Positions 62,862 through 64,000 of a stretch of 64,000 nucleotides of DNA are shown in pieces. Location: positions 40,828 through 104,827 of the forward strand of contig NZ_BOMN01000100.1 of assembly GCF_016862215.1 (NCBI RefSeq), given 5' to 3'. The notes under the pieces were generated by a model. That model did no database searches. It saw only the letters and a list, made by a program, of their open reading frames with translations, and was not told the DNA's origin. Within the stretch, counting starts at the first letter, position 1, and every line of letters starts with the position of its first letter. Source of the DNA: Winogradskya humida. GTDB taxonomy: Bacteria; Actinomycetota; Actinomycetes; Mycobacteriales; Micromonosporaceae. The position numbers and the translations under genes are program-made.

Positions 62862-63407
62862 ATGACCCAGGCCCTGCTCGTCATGGACGTCCAACCCGTC
62901 GTCCTCAGCCGCTACCCCGACGACACCTACCTCCCCCGCCTGGCCGACGCCATCGCGGCCGCCCGCACAGCAGGCCTCCCGGTCATCTACGTGGTGGTCG
63001 GCTTCCGCCCCGGCTACCAGGAAGTCAGCAAAACCAACAAAATGTTCGGCGCCCTAGCCATAGCCAAGCCCCCCGCACCCCCGGAAGCCACCGCCGTCCA
63101 CCCCGCCGTAGCCCCCGAAAAAGACGACATCATCATCACCAAACGCCGAGTAAGCGCCTTCACCGGCAGCGACCTGGACCTCATCCTCCGAGCCGGCGCC
63201 ATCACCCACCTCACCCTCACCGGCTGCGCCACCAGCGGAGTAGTCCTCTCCACCCTCCGAGAAGCCGCCGACCGAGACCTCACCCTCACCGTCCTCTCCG
63301 ACGCCTGCCTAGACAACGACCCCGAAGTCCACCAGCTCCTCACCGAAAAAATCTTCCCCACCCAGGCCACAGTCACCACCATCGCCACCTGGAAACAATC
63401 CCTCTAA
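62862..63407 (+). CDS. Isochorismatase-family cysteine hydrolase
   Basis: 181 residues from ATG 62862. The D-K-C triad is visible: Asp in LLVMDVQPVVL near residue 9, Lys in IITKRRVSAFTGSDL near residue 102 and Cys in LTLTGCATSGVVLSTL near residue 136. The family includes nicotinamidases, N-carbamoylsarcosine amidases and isochorismatases; the substrate is unknown. The gene has more C-ending codons than neighbours and lies downstream of a TetR gene. Confidence 0.88.
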   Translation: MTQALLVMDVQPVVLSRYPDDTYLPRLADAIAAARTAGLPVIYVVVGFRPGYQEVSKTNKMFGALAIAKPPAPPEATAVHPAVAPEKDDIIITKRRVSAFTGSDLDLILRAGAITHLTLTGCATSGVVLSTLREAADRDLTLTVLSDACLDNDPEVHQLLTEKIFPTQATVTTIATWKQSL

Positions 63408-63829
63408 CCCACCCCACCCGCACCCACCCCGCCCGCACCCACCTCACCCGCACCCACCCGCCGCCCGACTCTCGACGCCGCACCGCCCGTCCTTCCCGGA
63501 CGGGCTTCGGGTAAGCCGGCACCACGAGACCACCGCGCCAGGCGGTGGGTAAAACCAGCAGCACGAGACACCGCGGCGGCGAACCGCGGCTTCGGCATCG
63601 GTTCGGACATGCAGATCTCCGGCATCCTCACGGCATGCAGGGCTTTGGCATCGCTGTCGGCAAGGCGGGCCAGTCCCCCTGACCTCGACCATCGCGATAG
63701 CAGCAGCCGGCGCCATGGCCGATCAATCCGGCAGGGTGAACCACCCCAAGCCGCACGCTTGCCCGACACCACCGGGGGCGACCGCTTCAGAGCACAAGAA
63801 GTGCCGCCTCAAACTCAAGCGCACCGAAA
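63408..63829. other. Gene-poor region with strong hairpins
   Basis: No complete gene is supported. GCCCGTCC (63485-63492) and GGACGGGC (63498-63505) form a perfect 8-bp hairpin 78 bp after the isochorismatase gene, possibly a terminator. On the minus strand, 63700-63490 is rich in paired segments (for example CCACCGC/GCGGTGG, 63530-63550) and reads without stops in several frames. It might be the 3' end of a lost IS element with a structured RNA, but no transposase or TnpB motif is visible. Confidence 0.35.
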
Positions 63830-64000
63830 TCAGCTAGCGCGCACCAAGAACTCATTGCCGCCGGGATCGACCATCACAACCACACCACCCACGCCGCCTC
63901 CAACCTCCGCGCCGTCCGCACCGCTCCCAACCCCTGCGCCGTCCGCACCGCTCCCAACCCCTGCGCCGTCCGCACCGCTCCCAACCCCTGCGCCGTCCGC
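63830..64000 (-). CDS. VOC (glyoxalase-like) protein, 3' end only
   Basis: The minus-strand frame enters from the right edge and ends at TGA 63830-63832. The last residues, GVVVMVDPGGNEFLVRAS, match the C-terminal strand of VOC proteins (DPxGNEF). The preceding residues are a tandem repeat of GADGAGVGS, in frame. The start lies outside the window. Function cannot be assigned from the fragment. Confidence 0.6.
   Translation of the reverse strand, partial: ADGAGVGSGADGAGVGSGADGAGVGSGADGAEVGGGVGGVVVMVDPGGNEFLVRAS
63909..64000 (-). repeat. 27-bp in-frame tandem repeat in VOC gene
   Basis: Three exact copies of a 27-bp unit (plus-strand start GCGCCGTCCGCACCGCTCCC) plus a partial fourth reach the window edge. 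They encode GADGAGVGS in the minus-strand VOC frame. The array probably continues beyond the window. Confidence 0.9.

Overview
The window is very GC-rich with a strong G/C third-codon bias, frequent GTG starts, many 1-4 nt start/stop overlaps, DevS-type and DesK-type kinases, Acg-type nitroreductase, MMPL transporter, cutinase and a class E sortase (LAxTG-type) surface protein. This points to a filamentous actinobacterium, most likely Micromonosporaceae (Actinoplanes-like). The family assignment is inference. No rRNA, tRNA, CRISPR array or intact transposase was seen.

Layout. 0-10 kb: end of an ABC-2 permease gene, a universal stress protein with a GAF histidine kinase, GNAT and aminoglycoside-phosphotransferase-like enzymes, a MarR/FAD-monooxygenase pair, an Acg-type nitroreductase, MmcQ/YjbR and SET proteins. 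The stress protein and nitroreductase genes share a near-identical box at the same distance from the start codon. 10-17 kb: a gene-free stretch with a long inverted repeat, an RmlD-like reductase, a MarR/MMPL pair, and a cell-wall protein whose leader can fold into a pseudoknot plus hairpin. 17-24 kb: methyltransferase, orphan Imm53, GlxA regulator, a two-component system and a serine hydrolase lying between two copies of a 23-bp motif, then a saccharopine-dehydrogenase-like gene. 23.7-30 kb: Rrf2 regulator and SDR sharing an operator, a membrane alpha/beta hydrolase, HAD, ArsR/aldo-keto reductase pair, 2'-5' RNA ligase-like protein. 30-35.6 kb: GGDEF-EAL protein, small hypotheticals, cutinase.

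35.7-43 kb is a phenylacetate catabolic locus: paaN-paaA-paaB-paaC-paaD-paaE on the minus strand, divergent from paaR-paaK on the plus strand with a palindrome between them. PaaK makes phenylacetyl-CoA, PaaABCDE epoxidises it and PaaN is the aldehyde-dehydrogenase-family partner. 49-62 kb is a myo-inositol catabolic locus on the minus strand (iolC, aldolase, iolB, iolD, mmsA/iolA, sugar ABC transporter, Gfo/Idh dehydrogenase, a decayed TIM-barrel gene), divergent from a GntR-type iolR. Between the two lie a SAM methyltransferase, an OmpA-domain lipoprotein, a VOC protein, a DUF4419-UVR fusion and an HxlR regulator.

The most striking property is the number of unrelated short tandem repeats. 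Several sit in frame inside conserved enzymes or proteins: IolD carries an extra ~290 residues, and PaaE, IolC, two kinases, the alpha/beta hydrolase and a VOC protein have smaller ones. Others sit at gene ends and copy the stop codon of the neighbouring gene (12.4, 24.2, 26.8, 46.35 and 61.9 kb). All sites were found by reading; none was scored computationally.
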